Assembly (NCBI GenBank): GCA_963665545.2
Contig: CAXXKZ010000013.1
Location: 186,001 to 250,000, forward strand
Source: G963665545 sp963665545
GTDB taxonomy: Bacteria > Pseudomonadota > Gammaproteobacteria > Xanthomonadales > SZUA-36
Length of the DNA: 64,000 bases
Direction of reading: 5' to 3'
In this document: positions 18,156 through 27,358 of the stretch, piece after piece
How positions within the stretch are numbered: position 1 is the first letter of the stretch
Layout: the number at the start of each line of letters is the position of its first letter
Made by a program: the position numbers and the translations under genes
The notes under the pieces: model-generated
Databases searched by the model: none
Seen by the model: the letters and a program-made list of their open reading frames with translations, nothing else
What the model was told of the DNA's origin: nothing

Positions 18156-18821
18156 TCAAGTGTCACCTGCCAATTCATCCTTCAGTCTACTGCGGGCCTG
18201 ATCCAGGTCGAGGGCTGTATTGATATTGAAAAACGGGTTGGGCGAGTTGGGGTCCGCCTGGGGCGAATCGGGGCCCGCGCCGCGCCAGTCCACCACCGCT
18301 GGGTGCTCATGCCTCAGAAACTGCTTGAAACCGCCTGCACCCTGCTCCACCGCCTCATTCAGTCGCGGCAATAACGCCCGGTGCCAGGCCGAAAACGTCG
18401 GCTGCCATTCGTTTTCAAAACTCACCAAACTGCAGGTGCGGCCGGCACAACGGGCGGCGTCCAGCAATCGGCAAGCAAGGTCATCAGGCAGGAACGGCGC
18501 ATCGCAGGGCGCCAGAATTAACCAGTCCTCAGGCCCGGTTTCCACCATGTGGTGCAACACCGAGACCAAGCCAATCAGCGGGCCGCCATGACCCGGCAGC
18601 CGGTCCGGAATTTGTGCCAAATCGGGAAACTCCAAAGCCGTCAACGGCGCTTCCACACTGATTAATAACCTTCTGACCTGGGGTCTGAGGCGGTCAACAA
18701 CATGATCAATCAGTCGGCGGCCATGCAAGTCAGCCAGGGATTTGTCCCGACCACCGAATCGGCGTGAGATGCCACCGGCCAGTACAACGCCTGCAGCGAT
18801 AGGGTTGGCAGTGTTCAGCAA
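18156..18821 (-). CDS. mobA: Molybdenum cofactor guanylyltransferase
   Basis: Adds GMP to the molybdenum cofactor, giving the MGD form needed by formate dehydrogenases. The nucleotide-binding motif GVVLAGGISRRFGGRDKSL lies near the N terminus, followed by PGHGGPLIGLVSVL and LAPCDAPFLPDDL. The open frame extends to an ATG at 18884, but that start would overlap fdsD by almost 60 bases and adds residues foreign to the family; I take the TTG at 18821, about 10 residues before the motif, with low certainty. Its place right after fdsD links it functionally to the formate dehydrogenase. Confidence 0.9.
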   Translation of the reverse strand: MLNTANPIAAGVVLAGGISRRFGGRDKSLADLHGRRLIDHVVDRLRPQVRRLLISVEAPLTALEFPDLAQIPDRLPGHGGPLIGLVSVLHHMVETGPEDWLILAPCDAPFLPDDLACRLLDAARCAGRTCSLVSFENEWQPTFSAWHRALLPRLNEAVEQGAGGFKQFLRHEHPAVVDWRGAGPDSPQADPNSPNPFFNINTALDLDQARSRLKDELAGDT

Positions 18822-18825
18822 CTGC

Positions 18826-19032
18826 CTACTGATTGCCCTGGGCCACTGCGCCGACCACCAACTCAGACACATCACTGGCGCCATCAGCGATGTGTGCCGC
18901 CAACTTTTCCCTCAATTGAGGGGCCCAAAAGCGTTGCAAATGGTCAGCAACCCGCTCCTGTGCGTCGTCGTGAAAGGCAAAGTTGTCGGCAATCTGGTTG
19001 GCCATTTTGATCAACTGCTGTAATTCAGACAT
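18826..19032 (-). CDS. fdsD: Formate dehydrogenase delta subunit
   Basis: A small protein of 68 residues, MSELQQLIKMANQIADNFAF then HLQRFWAPQLREKLAAHI, the signature of FdsD subunits, which accompany NAD-dependent formate dehydrogenases. The frame is open further upstream, but that part would lie inside fdhD and has no family similarity; the ATG at 19032 lies 4 bp after the fdhD stop. Its role is thought to be complex assembly or stability. Confidence 0.9.
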   Translation of the reverse strand: MSELQQLIKMANQIADNFAFHDDAQERVADHLQRFWAPQLREKLAAHIADGASDVSELVVGAVAQGNQ

Positions 19033-19036
19033 GGGG

Positions 19037-19840
19037 TCAATCCGGGTCGGTAATGCGTTCGGAAAAGGTATAGACATTATGCCGCCCGGGCCGCGCAAAC
19101 CCAACCAGCGTGAGTGCAGTTTTTTGTGCAAACTCCACCGCCAGTGCCGTGGGTGCCGATACGGCCACCAGCACTTCCATGCCGACCACCGCGCTTTTCA
19201 ATACCATCTCATAGCTGGCGCGGCTTGTTACCAGCACGAATCCACTTGAGAAATCCACTTTTTCCCGGGCCAGATGACCGATCAATTTGTCGAGCGCATT
19301 GTGGCGCCCGACATCCTCTCGAAGCACCAGAATCTTGCCGTCCAGGTCACACCAGGCGGCGCCATGGGTGGCCCCAGTCAAAGCCTGCAGGGGCTGGTTC
19401 GCGTCCAAATTTGACAGGGCCCGTTGTATGGCGCTGTGACTCACCGATACGCGGCTGCTGACTGCTGGCGGAAAGCGAAGCGCCTGGTCGATACGTTCAG
19501 CGCCACATAAGCCGCAGCCGGTTCTACCGGTCAGGTTGCGCCGTTGGGTCTGCAGGCGGTCAAACCACTCCGGGCGAATGCTCATTGCGATTTCGAGGCC
19601 GCCGTCGCGGGGCACTACGGCCGTTGCAAGCAGGTCTGCCGGCGAGCCAATAATGCCTTCGGTGAGGCTGAAACCCAGGCCGAAATCCTCGAGGTCACTA
19701 GGCGTGCCCATCATCACCACATGTGACAAGCGATTGTAGGTCAAGGCAAGCGGTACCTCGGCGGCGATTTCATCCTGCCTGCTGGCGCCTGGCCGATTAT
19801 CTTGCCACGCCCGAACCCGCACCTGGCTGGCGGTCTTCAT
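19037..19840 (-). CDS. fdhD: Formate dehydrogenase accessory sulfurtransferase
   Basis: Transfers sulfur from a cysteine desulfurase to the bis-MGD cofactor, needed for activity of the catalytic subunit. The redox Cys pair is visible in GRTGCGLCGAERI (residues about 104-116), and the C-terminal domain has TGATHGAAW, VLREDVGRHNALDKLIG and the RASYEMVLKSAVVGM motif. Its 267 residues are normal. It overlaps fdsA by 4 bases (ATGA) and is also called fdsC in such operons. Confidence 0.95.
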   Translation of the reverse strand: MKTASQVRVRAWQDNRPGASRQDEIAAEVPLALTYNRLSHVVMMGTPSDLEDFGLGFSLTEGIIGSPADLLATAVVPRDGGLEIAMSIRPEWFDRLQTQRRNLTGRTGCGLCGAERIDQALRFPPAVSSRVSVSHSAIQRALSNLDANQPLQALTGATHGAAWCDLDGKILVLREDVGRHNALDKLIGHLAREKVDFSSGFVLVTSRASYEMVLKSAVVGMEVLVAVSAPTALAVEFAQKTALTLVGFARPGRHNVYTFSERITDPD

Positions 19841-22707
19841 TGCATGCGCGCTTTCTCGAGAAAACCAAGTTGCTTGCGATTGAACTCTTTCTGCTCTGCC
19901 TGCCAGGCAGATGGCTGGGTGACCCGCGTCACCTGCACCGCGGTGACCTTGTACTCGGGGCAGTTGGTAGCCCAGTCGGAATTGTCGGTGGTCACCACAT
20001 TGGCCCCGGTGAGGGGAAAGTGAAAGGTCGTGTAGACCACGCCCGGTTGCACATTCGGTGTCACCACTGCATGCAATACCGTGTCTCCGGCGCGGCTGTT
20101 GATGCCGACCCAGTCGCCCTCCACGATACCGCGTTCTTCCGCATCGAAGGGGTGGATTTCCAGCACGTCTTCGCTGTAGAACTGCGAATTCGGTGTGCGC
20201 CGCGTCTGCGCCCCCACGTTGTATTGCGACAGAATTCTCCCGGTGGTGAGCAATAGCGGAAAACGCCGTGTCGAACGTTCTTCAGTGGGGACAAAGCCGG
20301 TGATGGCAAAATAGCCCTGGCCGCGCACGAATTCATCGACGTGCATGGTCGGCGTGCCTTCGGGTGCGCCTTCATTGCAGGGCCACTGGATACTGCCCAA
20401 TTCATCGAGCTTGTCATAGCTGACGCCATGGAAAGTGGGCGTGAGTCTGGCGATTTCATCCATGATTTCTGATGGGTGGCTGTAATCCATTTTGTAGCCG
20501 AGCGCGTTGCTCAGCGCCATGGTGACTTCCCAGTCTTCCATGCCGCACAGGGAATCAATCGCCTTGCGCACGGGCGATATCCGCCTCTCGGCATTGGTGA
20601 AGGTGCCATTTTTCTCAAGAAATGATGAGCCGGGCAAAAATACATGTGCGAACCGCGCTGTTTCATTGAGAAACAGGTCCTGCACAATCAGACAATCCAA
20701 AGACTTGAGGGCGGCTTCGACATGATGTGTATTGGGGTCCGACTGGGCCATGTCTTCACCCTGGACGTACATTCCTTTGAAATCACCGTTAACCGCCGCG
20801 TCGAACATGTTTGGGATGCGCAAGCCAGGCTCTGGCTGGATTTCCACGCCCCACTCACTTTCGAACAAGGCACGAACCGCCGGATCCGAAACGTGCCGGT
20901 AACCCGGCAATTCATGGGGGAATGAACCCATGTCGCAAGAGCCTTGCACATTGTTCTGGCCGCGCAGCGGGTTGACCCCGACACCTTCGCGGCCCAGGTT
21001 GCCGGTGGCCATGGCGAGATTGGCGATGCCCATCACCATGGTCGAGCCCTGGCTGTGCTCGGTAACGCCCAGGCCGTAATAAATGGCGCCGTTGGGCACG
21101 GAAGCGAACAGACGTGCCGCGGCGCGAACTTCCGAGGCGGGCACACCGGTACTGCGTTCGGTGGCTTCTGGGGAATTCTCCTCGCCAGTAATGAAATCGC
21201 GCCACTTAAGATAGGCCGGCATTTCGCAACGGGCTTCAATGTAGGCCCTGTCTTCAAGGCCCTCAGAAATGACCACGTGGGCCAAGGCATTGATCAACGC
21301 GACGTTGCTGCCCGGGCGCAACTGCAGGTGATGATCTGCCTTGACGTGAACTCCGGAGACCAGATCAATTTTGCGCGGGTCGGCCACGATCACCCTGGCA
21401 CCCTCGCGCACACGGCGTTTTAGCCGCGAGGCGAATACCGGGTGTGCTTCGGTGGGATTGGCGCCAATGATCATGATGCAGTCCGATTTGTCCACCGAGT
21501 TGAAGGCCTGAGTGCCCGCTGACTCGCCCAGGGTCGTTTTCAGACCATAACCGGTGGGGGAATGGCAGACGCGGGCACAGGTATCGACATTGTTATTGCC
21601 AAAAGCGGCCCGCACCATCTTCTGCACCAGGAAGGTTTCCTCATTGGTACAGCGTGAGGAAGTAATACCTCCGATGCTGTCGGGGCCGTGCTCGGCCTGG
21701 ATTTCCCGTAGCCGCCGCGCTGCATAGGCGATGGCCTCATCCCAGCTCACTTCACGCCAGGCATCGCTGATGCTGTCGCGAATCATCGGCTTGGTGATGC
21801 GATCCTTGTGGGTGGCGTAGCCAAATGCAAAGCGCCCCTTGATGCAGGCATGGCCTTCATTGGCATGGCCCGCTTTGTCGGGCGTCATCCGAATCACTTG
21901 ATCGCCTTTCAACTCAGCTTCGAAGCTGCAACCCACCCCGCAATAGGCGCAGGTTGTCGTCACTTTTCTGACGGGCAGGCCCAGCTCCAGTATCGATTTC
22001 TCCTGCAGGGCCTCGGTGGGGCAGTTATCAACGCAGGCACCGCAGGAGACACAATCTGAATCCATGAAGGACTCGATTTGCCCGGCGACCACTTTGGATT
22101 CAAATCCCCGGCCGTCGACCGTCAGCGCAAATGTCCCCTGCACGTCATCACAGGCGCGCACGCAGCGATAGCAAACAATGCACTGCGACGGGTCAAATGC
22201 GAAATAGGGATTGGAATCATCGATTGCAGCGTCCTGATGATTGGCGCCATCAAAGTCGTAACGGCTGGCCGTGACCCCGACCGCTGCGGCAGTGTCCTGC
22301 AGTTCGCAATCGCCGTTGGCCGAGCAATGATCGCAGTCGAGGGGGTGGTCCGACACATAGAGTTCGACCACGTTTTTTCTCAATGCGGTCAGCCTTTTGC
22401 TTTCGGTGACCACCTCCATGCCGTCTTCGACCAGCGTGGTGCACGAAGCGGGATAGCCTTTGCGCCCGGCAATTTCCACCAGGCATACCCGGCAGGAACC
22501 AAAAGCATCCAGTTTGTCAGTTGCGCACAGTTTCGGGACCTTAATGCCGGCCAGCAGTGCAGCGCGCATAATCGAGGTGCCTGTGGGCACGGTCACCGCC
22601 TGGCCGTTGACAGTAAGCTGCACGGGCACACCAATGGTTATCGGCGCTGGTGTTCCAAAATCGGGTTGCGGTTGGTACATGGCTGTGTTCGTTGCTGGTT
22701 CGGTCAA
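19837..22707 (-). CDS. fdsA: NAD-dependent formate dehydrogenase alpha subunit
   Basis: The 956-residue catalytic subunit oxidises formate to CO2 at a bis-MGD molybdenum centre and passes electrons down Fe-S clusters. From the N terminus: a 2Fe-2S domain (CATDKLDAFGSCRVC, then ASCTT), a His-Cys 4Fe-4S site (HPLDCDHCSANGDC), two ferredoxin 4Fe-4S sites (CIVCYRCVRAC and CVSCGACVDNC), the 4Fe-4S site before the Mo domain (CAYCGVGC), then the MopB domain with active-site Cys in CARVCHSPTG; there is no UGA, so a Cys rather than Sec enzyme. The C-terminal MGD-binding domain ends with GRILSQYNVGAQTRRT and GDWVGINSRAG. The start is a TTG at 22707, with an ATG 27 bases further in as an alternative. 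Confidence 0.96.
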   Translation of the reverse strand: MTEPATNTAMYQPQPDFGTPAPITIGVPVQLTVNGQAVTVPTGTSIMRAALLAGIKVPKLCATDKLDAFGSCRVCLVEIAGRKGYPASCTTLVEDGMEVVTESKRLTALRKNVVELYVSDHPLDCDHCSANGDCELQDTAAAVGVTASRYDFDGANHQDAAIDDSNPYFAFDPSQCIVCYRCVRACDDVQGTFALTVDGRGFESKVVAGQIESFMDSDCVSCGACVDNCPTEALQEKSILELGLPVRKVTTTCAYCGVGCSFEAELKGDQVIRMTPDKAGHANEGHACIKGRFAFGYATHKDRITKPMIRDSISDAWREVSWDEAIAYAARRLREIQAEHGPDSIGGITSSRCTNEETFLVQKMVRAAFGNNNVDTCARVCHSPTGYGLKTTLGESAGTQAFNSVDKSDCIMIIGANPTEAHPVFASRLKRRVREGARVIVADPRKIDLVSGVHVKADHHLQLRPGSNVALINALAHVVISEGLEDRAYIEARCEMPAYLKWRDFITGEENSPEATERSTGVPASEVRAAARLFASVPNGAIYYGLGVTEHSQGSTMVMGIANLAMATGNLGREGVGVNPLRGQNNVQGSCDMGSFPHELPGYRHVSDPAVRALFESEWGVEIQPEPGLRIPNMFDAAVNGDFKGMYVQGEDMAQSDPNTHHVEAALKSLDCLIVQDLFLNETARFAHVFLPGSSFLEKNGTFTNAERRISPVRKAIDSLCGMEDWEVTMALSNALGYKMDYSHPSEIMDEIARLTPTFHGVSYDKLDELGSIQWPCNEGAPEGTPTMHVDEFVRGQGYFAITGFVPTEERSTRRFPLLLTTGRILSQYNVGAQTRRTPNSQFYSEDVLEIHPFDAEERGIVEGDWVGINSRAGDTVLHAVVTPNVQPGVVYTTFHFPLTGANVVTTDNSDWATNCPEYKVTAVQVTRVTQPSAWQAEQKEFNRKQLGFLEKARMQ

Positions 22708-22769
22708 AGGCTCACGACAGGTAAGACTATGATATCAAAAACTTACAAGGATTATTCCGGCTTGATCAT

Positions 22770-24320
22770 TCAATGGGTGTTCACCGGCCCGCACAGAAAG
22801 TCAGACTTGAAGTGCTTTACTGCACTGCGCACCGGAAAAGGCGTCAGGCCACCCATGGCGCACAGTGAACCGTACTCCATAGTATCGCAGAGTTCTTCGA
22901 GCAATGCGAAATTAAATTCGCGATTGTCGTCGGCAAGGATTCGGTCGATGACCTCCACGCCCCGCACCGATCCCACTCGGCAAGGTGTGCACTTGCCACA
23001 GGACTCGACGGCGCAAAATTCCATTGCAAAACGCGCCTGCGCGGCCATGTCCACCTCGTCGTCAAACACCACGATACCGCCATGGCCGAGCATGCCCCCA
23101 GCTTCTATCAATGCCTCGTAATCCAACGGCACATCCCAGAGATGCGCTGGCAGATATGCCCCCAGCGGCCCGCCCACCTGCGCGGCACGTGCGGGCCGCC
23201 CGGTGGCCGTACCACCACCAAAATCCTCGATCAAGGTCCGCAAACTCTCGCCAAAGGCCAGCTCCACCATCCCGCCGCGGCTGATGTTACCCGCCAGTTG
23301 CACTGAAATCGTGCCGCGTGAGCGTCCGGTGCCGAAGTCGCGGTAGAATGCCGCGCCCTTTTCCAGCACCGTCGACACTGCCCCCAGGGTCAATACATTA
23401 TTGACCACGGTGGGTTTGCCCATCAGTCCTTCAATGGCCGGCAACGGCGGCTTGTAGCGAATCAGGCCACGCTTACCCTCAAGGCTGTCGAGCATCGAGG
23501 TCTCCTCGCCGCAGATATACGCCCCTGCGCCAATTCTAAGCGCCAGGGTGAAGTCCTGACCTGAATCCAGCAGATTCTCCCCCAGGTAGCCGGCCGCGCG
23601 CGCCCGGCGCATTGCTTCGGAAAATATCTTTGCAACCAACGGGTATTCAGAACGGAGATAGACATAGCCCTCGGTCGCGCCCACTGCCAGCCCTGCAATC
23701 AGCATGCCTTCGATGAGCTGATAAGGATCGGCCTCCATCAACAGTCGGTCGGCAAAGGTTCCCGAATCACCCTCATCCGCGTTGCAGACAATGTACTTCT
23801 GCGTCGCCGGCGTATCCAATACCGTTTGCCACTTGATGCCGGTTGGAAAAGCGGCACCGCCCCTGCCACGCAACCCGGATTCCTTCACTTCGTCCACGAT
23901 CTGCTGGGGGGTGAGCGTCAGTGCCCGCTGGAGGCCTTCAAAACCGGCCTGATTGACATAGTCGTCGATCGACAGCGAATCGCCGACGCCAGCGCGGGCG
24001 AAAGTCAGCCGCTGCTGCCGTTCAAAATATGGAATTTGTTCCGTTTTGCCCAGCGCAAGCGGGCTCTGTGCAGCGGTGGGAAAACCGGCCTCGAAGAGAG
24101 CGCCAACGTCTGCGGGCATGACCGGACCATAGGCGTGCCGCCCCGCTTCAGTTTCGACCTCCACCATTGGCTCAAGCCAGAACATGCCCCGCGAACCGTT
24201 GCGGACCAGGTCGACATCCAGCCCGCGTGTAATTGCCTGTTGCCGGATCAGCGCGGCAACTTCATCGGCGCCCAGGGCGCAGGCCGTAGTATCCATTGGC
24301 ACGTAAACGCGAATCGCCAT
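22770..24320 (-). CDS. fdsB: NAD-dependent formate dehydrogenase beta subunit
   Basis: A 516-residue NuoF-type subunit that carries FMN and reduces NAD. An N-terminal thioredoxin-like domain (residues 1-90, MAIRVYVPMDTTACALGADE) is followed by the NADH/FMN-binding SGLRGRGGAAFPTGIKW and CNADEGDSGTF, then GEETSMLDSLEGKRG, and the 4Fe-4S motif ESCGKCTPCRVG near residue 445. Its stop is 62 bp before the fdsA start, and its ATG overlaps the fdsG stop by one base (TGATG). Confidence 0.96.
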   Translation of the reverse strand: MAIRVYVPMDTTACALGADEVAALIRQQAITRGLDVDLVRNGSRGMFWLEPMVEVETEAGRHAYGPVMPADVGALFEAGFPTAAQSPLALGKTEQIPYFERQQRLTFARAGVGDSLSIDDYVNQAGFEGLQRALTLTPQQIVDEVKESGLRGRGGAAFPTGIKWQTVLDTPATQKYIVCNADEGDSGTFADRLLMEADPYQLIEGMLIAGLAVGATEGYVYLRSEYPLVAKIFSEAMRRARAAGYLGENLLDSGQDFTLALRIGAGAYICGEETSMLDSLEGKRGLIRYKPPLPAIEGLMGKPTVVNNVLTLGAVSTVLEKGAAFYRDFGTGRSRGTISVQLAGNISRGGMVELAFGESLRTLIEDFGGGTATGRPARAAQVGGPLGAYLPAHLWDVPLDYEALIEAGGMLGHGGIVVFDDEVDMAAQARFAMEFCAVESCGKCTPCRVGSVRGVEVIDRILADDNREFNFALLEELCDTMEYGSLCAMGGLTPFPVRSAVKHFKSDFLCGPVNTH

Positions 24321-24802
24321 CAGCGTACTGCTCCTTGCCCCACGCCATGCGCTTCAATAAGCTCGTCGAAGCGTTCCGGCGTGACCCGCGCATGAATGTC
24401 ATCACCAATCCGTATGGACGGCGTGCAAGCACAATTGCCCAGGCAATACACCGGCTCGAGCGTGAATTGCCCATCTGCGGTGGTCTCGCCGTAGCCAATG
24501 CCCAGGCTGGCTTTGGCGTGTGCTTCGAGTTGACGCGAACCCATCGCCTGGCAGGCTTCGGCACGGCACAGCTGTACCACGACCCGGCCGTGTGGTTGCA
24601 TACGAAAATCATGGTAAAAACCGATCACGCCCTGGACTTCGGCGCGCGATAGGTTCATGCCAGCAGCGATCAAGGGAATTGCCGCCTTCGGAATGCAACT
24701 ATATTGGTGCTGCAGATCATGCAACACGGGCATCAGCGCACCGAGGTCATTGCGATGCCGGGCAATGACGGCTTCGACTGTTTGTTCAAGTTCCGGCTGC
24801 AT
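24320..24802 (-). CDS. fdsG: NAD-dependent formate dehydrogenase gamma subunit
   Basis: A NuoE-like 2Fe-2S subunit of 160 residues. Cluster ligands are in QLCRAEACQA and VYCLGNCACTPSI; the helical N-terminal part has the family's LHDLQHQYSCIP and GVIGFYHDFR. The frame is open 40 codons further upstream, but the family starts at MQPELEQTV, so I take the ATG at 24802. First gene of the fdsGBA-fdhD-fdsD-mobA-moaB-moeA operon; the promoter must lie in the 168-bp gap shared with the divergent aldehyde dehydrogenase gene. Confidence 0.94.
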   Translation of the reverse strand: MQPELEQTVEAVIARHRNDLGALMPVLHDLQHQYSCIPKAAIPLIAAGMNLSRAEVQGVIGFYHDFRMQPHGRVVVQLCRAEACQAMGSRQLEAHAKASLGIGYGETTADGQFTLEPVYCLGNCACTPSIRIGDDIHARVTPERFDELIEAHGVGQGAVR

Positions 24803-24970
24803 GATCGATACTTCGAAATCACCGCATTTAATAGGCCACAGTAAACCATTTCGAACGAATTTAGAAACCGAATTTGCTGTTGTTTCCTGCGCGCCAAGCA
24901 AGTAGCATTTTGCCTTTCCCATTCATCGCCCCAATCATTGGGTTTACCACCGCATCAATCGGAACAATTC

Positions 24971-26401
24971 ATGTACAACTGCACCCAAAACTACATCAAT
25001 GGTCAGTGGCAGCAATCTGCCGGGCCTCAACACGACATCACCAATCCGGCAACCACCGCTTCAATCGGTAAAGTCTCCTACAGCACCGCAGAAGAAATCG
25101 ACCAGGCTGTGGCTGCGGCCAGAGCTGCATTCAGCGGGTTTTCCGCCTGGAGCATTGAGCAGAGAAAGGAGCTGTTGAAGAACATAATTGATGCCTACAA
25201 AGCCCGCTACAACGATATCGCTGCGGCAATCTCGGCGGAAATGGGCTGCCCCATCACCATGTCGCAACAGGCACAGGCGGGCGCAGGCATCGGTCATCTC
25301 AAAGGCACGCTGGCCGGCTTGGACCATATCCGCTTCGAAGAAACACTGGGCAATGCCCTGGTGGTCAAAGAGGCCATCGGTGTCTGTGGCCTGATCACAC
25401 CATGGAATTGGCCGATCAACCAAGTCACCTGCAAAGTGGCCCCGGCCATCGCCGCAGGTTGCACGGTGGTGCTCAAACCCAGTGAAATATCGCCGGTGAG
25501 TGCCACACTGTTCGCCGAAGTCATGGAGGCGGCCGGCGTACCCGATGGCGTGTTCAATCTGGTGCAAGGCGATGGGCCCGGCGCCGGCGCGGCATTGTCC
25601 TCGCACCCGGATGTCGACATGATGTCCTTCACCGGCTCCACCCGGGCCGGCATCCTGGTCGCGAAGGCCGCAGCCGATACCGTCAAACGCGTTGCCCAAG
25701 AACTGGGCGGCAAGTCACCCAACATCATTCTCGAGGATGCCCCATTGCGCAAAGCGATTAGCAGCGGTGTGCTCCATTGCTTCAACAACTCCGGCCAATC
25801 ATGCAATGCGCCCTCGCGCATGCTGATACCAGAGCATCTTTACGAAGAAGCGGTGGCCATCGCTGCCGAAACCGCTCCAGGCGCCACGGTCGGCGACCCG
25901 CAGGACCCTGACATCAAGCTGGGGCCAGTGGTATCGGAACTGCAGTTCAACAAGATTCAGGCGCTGATCGAAAAAGGTATCGAGGAAGGTGCAGGCCTGG
26001 TCTGCGGTGGGCCGGGCCGCCCGGAAGACCTCGCTGAGCACCTCCAGGATGGCTATTTTGTGCGGCCAACCGTGTTCAGAGACGTCAACAATGATATGAC
26101 GATCGCTCGTGAGGAAATATTCGGCCCGGTGCTGTGCATGATTCCCTACAGCAATCTGGATGAAGCTGTTGAAATTGCCAACGACACGCAGTATGGACTG
26201 TCGAGCTATGTCTACGGCGAGTCCGCCGACGAGGCCATGGCGGTTGCCCGCCGGCTCAGGACCGGCATGGTGCATATCAACGGCGCAGACGGTGACATCA
26301 TGGCCCCATTTGGTGGCTACAAGCAGTCAGGCAATGGCCGTGAATGGGGCGCTTACGGTATCGAGGACTATCTGGAAACCAAGGCGGTCATGGCTGCCTG
26401 A
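24971..26401 (+). CDS. NAD(P)-dependent aldehyde dehydrogenase
   Basis: A 476-residue ALDH. WNWPINQVTCKVAPAIAAG, the cofactor loop FTGSTRAGILVAKAAA, the general base Glu in QELGGKSPNII, and the catalytic Cys in NNSGQSCNAPSRM are in the usual order; EEIFGPVLCM and the C-terminal MAPFGGYKQSGNGREWG complete it. I chose ATG 24971, with GGA 8 bases upstream, over an ATG 33 bases earlier. The substrate cannot be set from sequence. It is divergent from the fds operon and followed 23 bp later by a serine dehydratase gene on the same strand. Confidence 0.92.
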   Translation: MYNCTQNYINGQWQQSAGPQHDITNPATTASIGKVSYSTAEEIDQAVAAARAAFSGFSAWSIEQRKELLKNIIDAYKARYNDIAAAISAEMGCPITMSQQAQAGAGIGHLKGTLAGLDHIRFEETLGNALVVKEAIGVCGLITPWNWPINQVTCKVAPAIAAGCTVVLKPSEISPVSATLFAEVMEAAGVPDGVFNLVQGDGPGAGAALSSHPDVDMMSFTGSTRAGILVAKAAADTVKRVAQELGGKSPNIILEDAPLRKAISSGVLHCFNNSGQSCNAPSRMLIPEHLYEEAVAIAAETAPGATVGDPQDPDIKLGPVVSELQFNKIQALIEKGIEEGAGLVCGGPGRPEDLAEHLQDGYFVRPTVFRDVNNDMTIAREEIFGPVLCMIPYSNLDEAVEIANDTQYGLSSYVYGESADEAMAVARRLRTGMVHINGADGDIMAPFGGYKQSGNGREWGAYGIEDYLETKAVMAA

Positions 26402-26424
26402 TTTGGCAGCCTGAAGACCCGGCA

Positions 26425-27339
26425 ATGTCCCTGCACGTCGCCACTCCCCTGATCGAGTCGCTCCCCATGGGGAAAAATCTCGCTGGCCGGGTGTGGCTGA
26501 AGCTTGAATCCTGCCAGCCCAGCGGATCCTTCAAAAATCGCGGCATCGGCCACGCCTGCCGGGTGGCGGTGAGCAAAGGCGCCACTCGTCTGATTTCGTC
26601 ATCAGGCGGTAACGCCGGACTGGCGGTGGCTTATTCCGGCCGGCGATTGAGCGTACCGGTCACGGTGGTGGTGCCATCGACCACTCAGCCACGGACCATA
26701 GAGCTGATCGAATCCGAAGGTGCCGAAGTCATCGTGACGGGGGCAAACTGGGATGCGGCGCACCAGCACGCCACTTCATTATGTTCGGCTGAAACCGCCT
26801 ACCTGCACCCCTTCGACGATCCGAATATCTGGACCGGTCACGCCAGCATGATTGACGAGGTTGCCGCCGAGGATCTGCGGCCGGATATCATCGTGCTATC
26901 GGTCGGAGGAGGAGGGCTGCTGTGCGGCGTGGTCGAGGGCGCGCAACGCAACGGTTGGGAAGACATCCCAATCATTGCCGTGGAGACCGAAGGCGCCGCT
27001 TCGCTACACGCTGCGGTCGTGGCGGGCCATCATGTCGCCATCGACGCCATCGACAGCATAGCCACCTCACTGGGCGCCACACAGATCGCTCGCCGGGCTT
27101 ATGAATTGCTGCAATCCTGGCCTGTCATTTCCCACATCGTCACGGACAGGCAGGCAGTGGAAGGCTGCATGCGTTTCCTGACTGACCACCGCATTGTCGT
27201 CGAGCCGGCCTGCGGCGCCAGTTTGCACGCCGTCTACCAGGCCTGCGATGCCCTCGCTGGCAAACAGTCAATACTCGTCATCGTTTGCGGTGGTGTCGGC
27301 GCCACCCTGGAGCAACTGGAATCCTGGCACCGGTCCTGA
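26425..27339 (+). CDS. PLP-dependent serine/threonine dehydratase (serine ammonia-lyase type)
   Basis: A fold-type II PLP enzyme of 304 residues. The Schiff-base Lys is in PSGSFKNRGIGH, the substrate loop is SSSGGNAGLAVAYSGRRL, and the phosphate-binding Gly loop is SVGGGGLLCG. The AVAYSGRRLSVPVTVVVP pattern is closest to the eukaryote-like L-serine dehydratase (SDS/CHA1) group rather than biosynthetic IlvA, which has a C-terminal ACT domain that is absent here. It would make pyruvate (or 2-oxobutyrate) and ammonia. The start at 26425 is preferred over an in-frame ATG inside the aldehyde dehydrogenase gene. Confidence 0.85.
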   Translation: MSLHVATPLIESLPMGKNLAGRVWLKLESCQPSGSFKNRGIGHACRVAVSKGATRLISSSGGNAGLAVAYSGRRLSVPVTVVVPSTTQPRTIELIESEGAEVIVTGANWDAAHQHATSLCSAETAYLHPFDDPNIWTGHASMIDEVAAEDLRPDIIVLSVGGGGLLCGVVEGAQRNGWEDIPIIAVETEGAASLHAAVVAGHHVAIDAIDSIATSLGATQIARRAYELLQSWPVISHIVTDRQAVEGCMRFLTDHRIVVEPACGASLHAVYQACDALAGKQSILVIVCGGVGATLEQLESWHRS

Positions 27340-27358
27340 ACATCCCAGCACTACCTCC

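Noticed and set aside
19837..22707. Selenocysteine in the formate dehydrogenase
   Set aside because: The active-site position is a plain Cys codon in CARVCHSP; no in-frame UGA interrupts the gene.
22078..23121. 347-codon plus-strand ORF
   Set aside because: Antisense to fdsA and fdsB; no family features.
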